Below are positions 5,453 through 5,872 of a stretch of 5,872 nucleotides of DNA, in pieces. The notes beneath the pieces are model-generated. The model searched no databases and was not told the DNA's origin. It saw only the letters and a program-made list of their open reading frames with translations. Made by a program: the position numbers and the translations under genes. Source of the stretch: Ilumatobacteraceae bacterium (GTDB lineage: Bacteria; Actinomycetota; Acidimicrobiia; Acidimicrobiales; Ilumatobacteraceae); assembly GCA_007117775.1 (NCBI GenBank), contig SKFX01000109.1, positions 1 through 5,872 of the forward strand. Reading direction: 5' to 3'. The first letter of the stretch is position 1, and each line of letters opens with the position of its first letter.

Positions 5453-5872
5453 TCAGTCGGCGGCGGTGACTGGGATGCGGGTGCGCTCGGCGGTGTGCTC
5501 GGCGGGCATCGGCACCGTGACGGTCAAGATGCCACCGCGGTACTCGGCGGTGATCGCGTCATGGTCGATTCCGTCGGGGACGCGCAGGCTGCGGCGGAAC
5601 GACCCGTACTGGAACTCGCTCATATGGTGCTCGGCCTCGGTGGCGCTGCGCTTCTCGGTGCGTTCGGCGCTGATGGTCAAGATGCCCTCGGCCAACTCGA
5701 TGTCGATATCGGTGGCTGGATCCACACCCGGAATCTCGGCTCGGATCTGCAGAGTCCCATTGGTCATCGACTCCTCGACGCGGATGAAGTGCTCGAGGTC
5801 GCGGCTCGGTCGCGGCAGGGACATCTGCTCGATCCAGTCGTTGAGTCGCTGCAGCATCGGTTCGGTGCGGGT
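5453..5872 (-). CDS. Small heat-shock protein, Hsp20/alpha-crystallin family (probably 5'-truncated by window edge)
   Basis: This is an ATP-independent holdase chaperone of the Hsp20 family, similar in style to actinobacterial HspX/Acr proteins. Numbering from the ATG at 5857 (134 aa), the alpha-crystallin domain spans about 24-116. It contains IRAEIPGVDP (38-47), the beta strand LTISAERTEK (60-69), YGSFRRSLRVP (84-94) and the signature AEYRGGILTVTVP (104-116). A C-terminal IPV tripeptide (128-130) fits the I-x-I/V motif that links dimers into oligomers. The frame stays open upstream of that ATG to the window edge (TRTEP-M), and no Shine-Dalgarno sequence precedes the ATG. The N-terminal arm of about 23 residues would also be short for the family. 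I therefore infer that the true start lies beyond 5872 and give the gene as partial; ATG 5857 is the fallback. No HAIR or CIRCE operator can be judged because the promoter is outside the window. Confidence 0.9.
   Translation of the reverse strand, partial: TRTEPMLQRLNDWIEQMSLPRPSRDLEHFIRVEESMTNGTLQIRAEIPGVDPATDIDIELAEGILTISAERTEKRSATEAEHHMSEFQYGSFRRSLRVPDGIDHDAITAEYRGGILTVTVPMPAEHTAERTRIPVTAAD

Noticed and set aside
5440..5455. Possible intrinsic terminator of the heat-shock gene (TGACG...CGTCA dyad)
   Set aside because: The stem is only 5 bp with a 6-bp loop, and on the minus strand it is followed by an A-rich rather than U-rich tract.
1..5872. CRISPR arrays, tRNA/rRNA genes, insertion-sequence ends, attachment sites, riboswitches
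   Set aside because: No spaced direct repeats of CRISPR type, no tRNA-like cloverleaf with CCA-proximal features, no transposase frames and no known aptamer cores were recognised. Coding density leaves little room for them.

Overview
The window is a dense stretch of GC-rich (mid-60s % by eye) bacterial chromosome. It has several GTG starts, very short intergenic gaps, a probable F420-dependent enzyme and a probable DUF4916 Nudix-fold protein. Together these suggest an actinobacterium (Actinomycetota). The lineage is not proven; an acidimicrobial or mycobacterial relative would fit. No phage, transposon, CRISPR, tRNA or rRNA signal was seen.

Layout. Positions 1-89 (minus) look like the first 29 codons of a divergent gene running off the left edge, possibly a creatininase-family protein. 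Plus-strand genes follow: a Nudix-fold protein with a degenerate catalytic box (124-663), an 81-bp gap with a cluster of CGCG dyads, and a Nei/Fpg-family DNA glycosylase (745-1620). The glycosylase has Ala instead of Pro as its N-terminal nucleophile. Its stop codon abuts the stop of a convergent gene with no base between them. All remaining genes are on the minus strand. Read in their own direction they are: an alpha-crystallin small heat-shock protein (from the right edge to 5453), an ABC ATPase (5412-4597), a two-module FtsX/MacB-type permease (4591-2042) and a Rv2074-like F420-dependent split-barrel flavin/deazaflavin oxidoreductase (2010-1621).

Function. The ATPase and permease are 5 bp apart and almost certainly form one MacB/LolCDE-like (type VII ABC) complex; its substrate is unknown. 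The oxidoreductase starts 31 bp after the permease stop with a good Shine-Dalgarno sequence, so it could be co-transcribed. The other genes look like ordinary housekeeping or stress functions (base-excision repair, protein quality control). I found no convincing new multi-gene system. The best leads are the altered active site of the Nei-like glycosylase, the CGCG dyad cluster and a strong excess of GATC sites.
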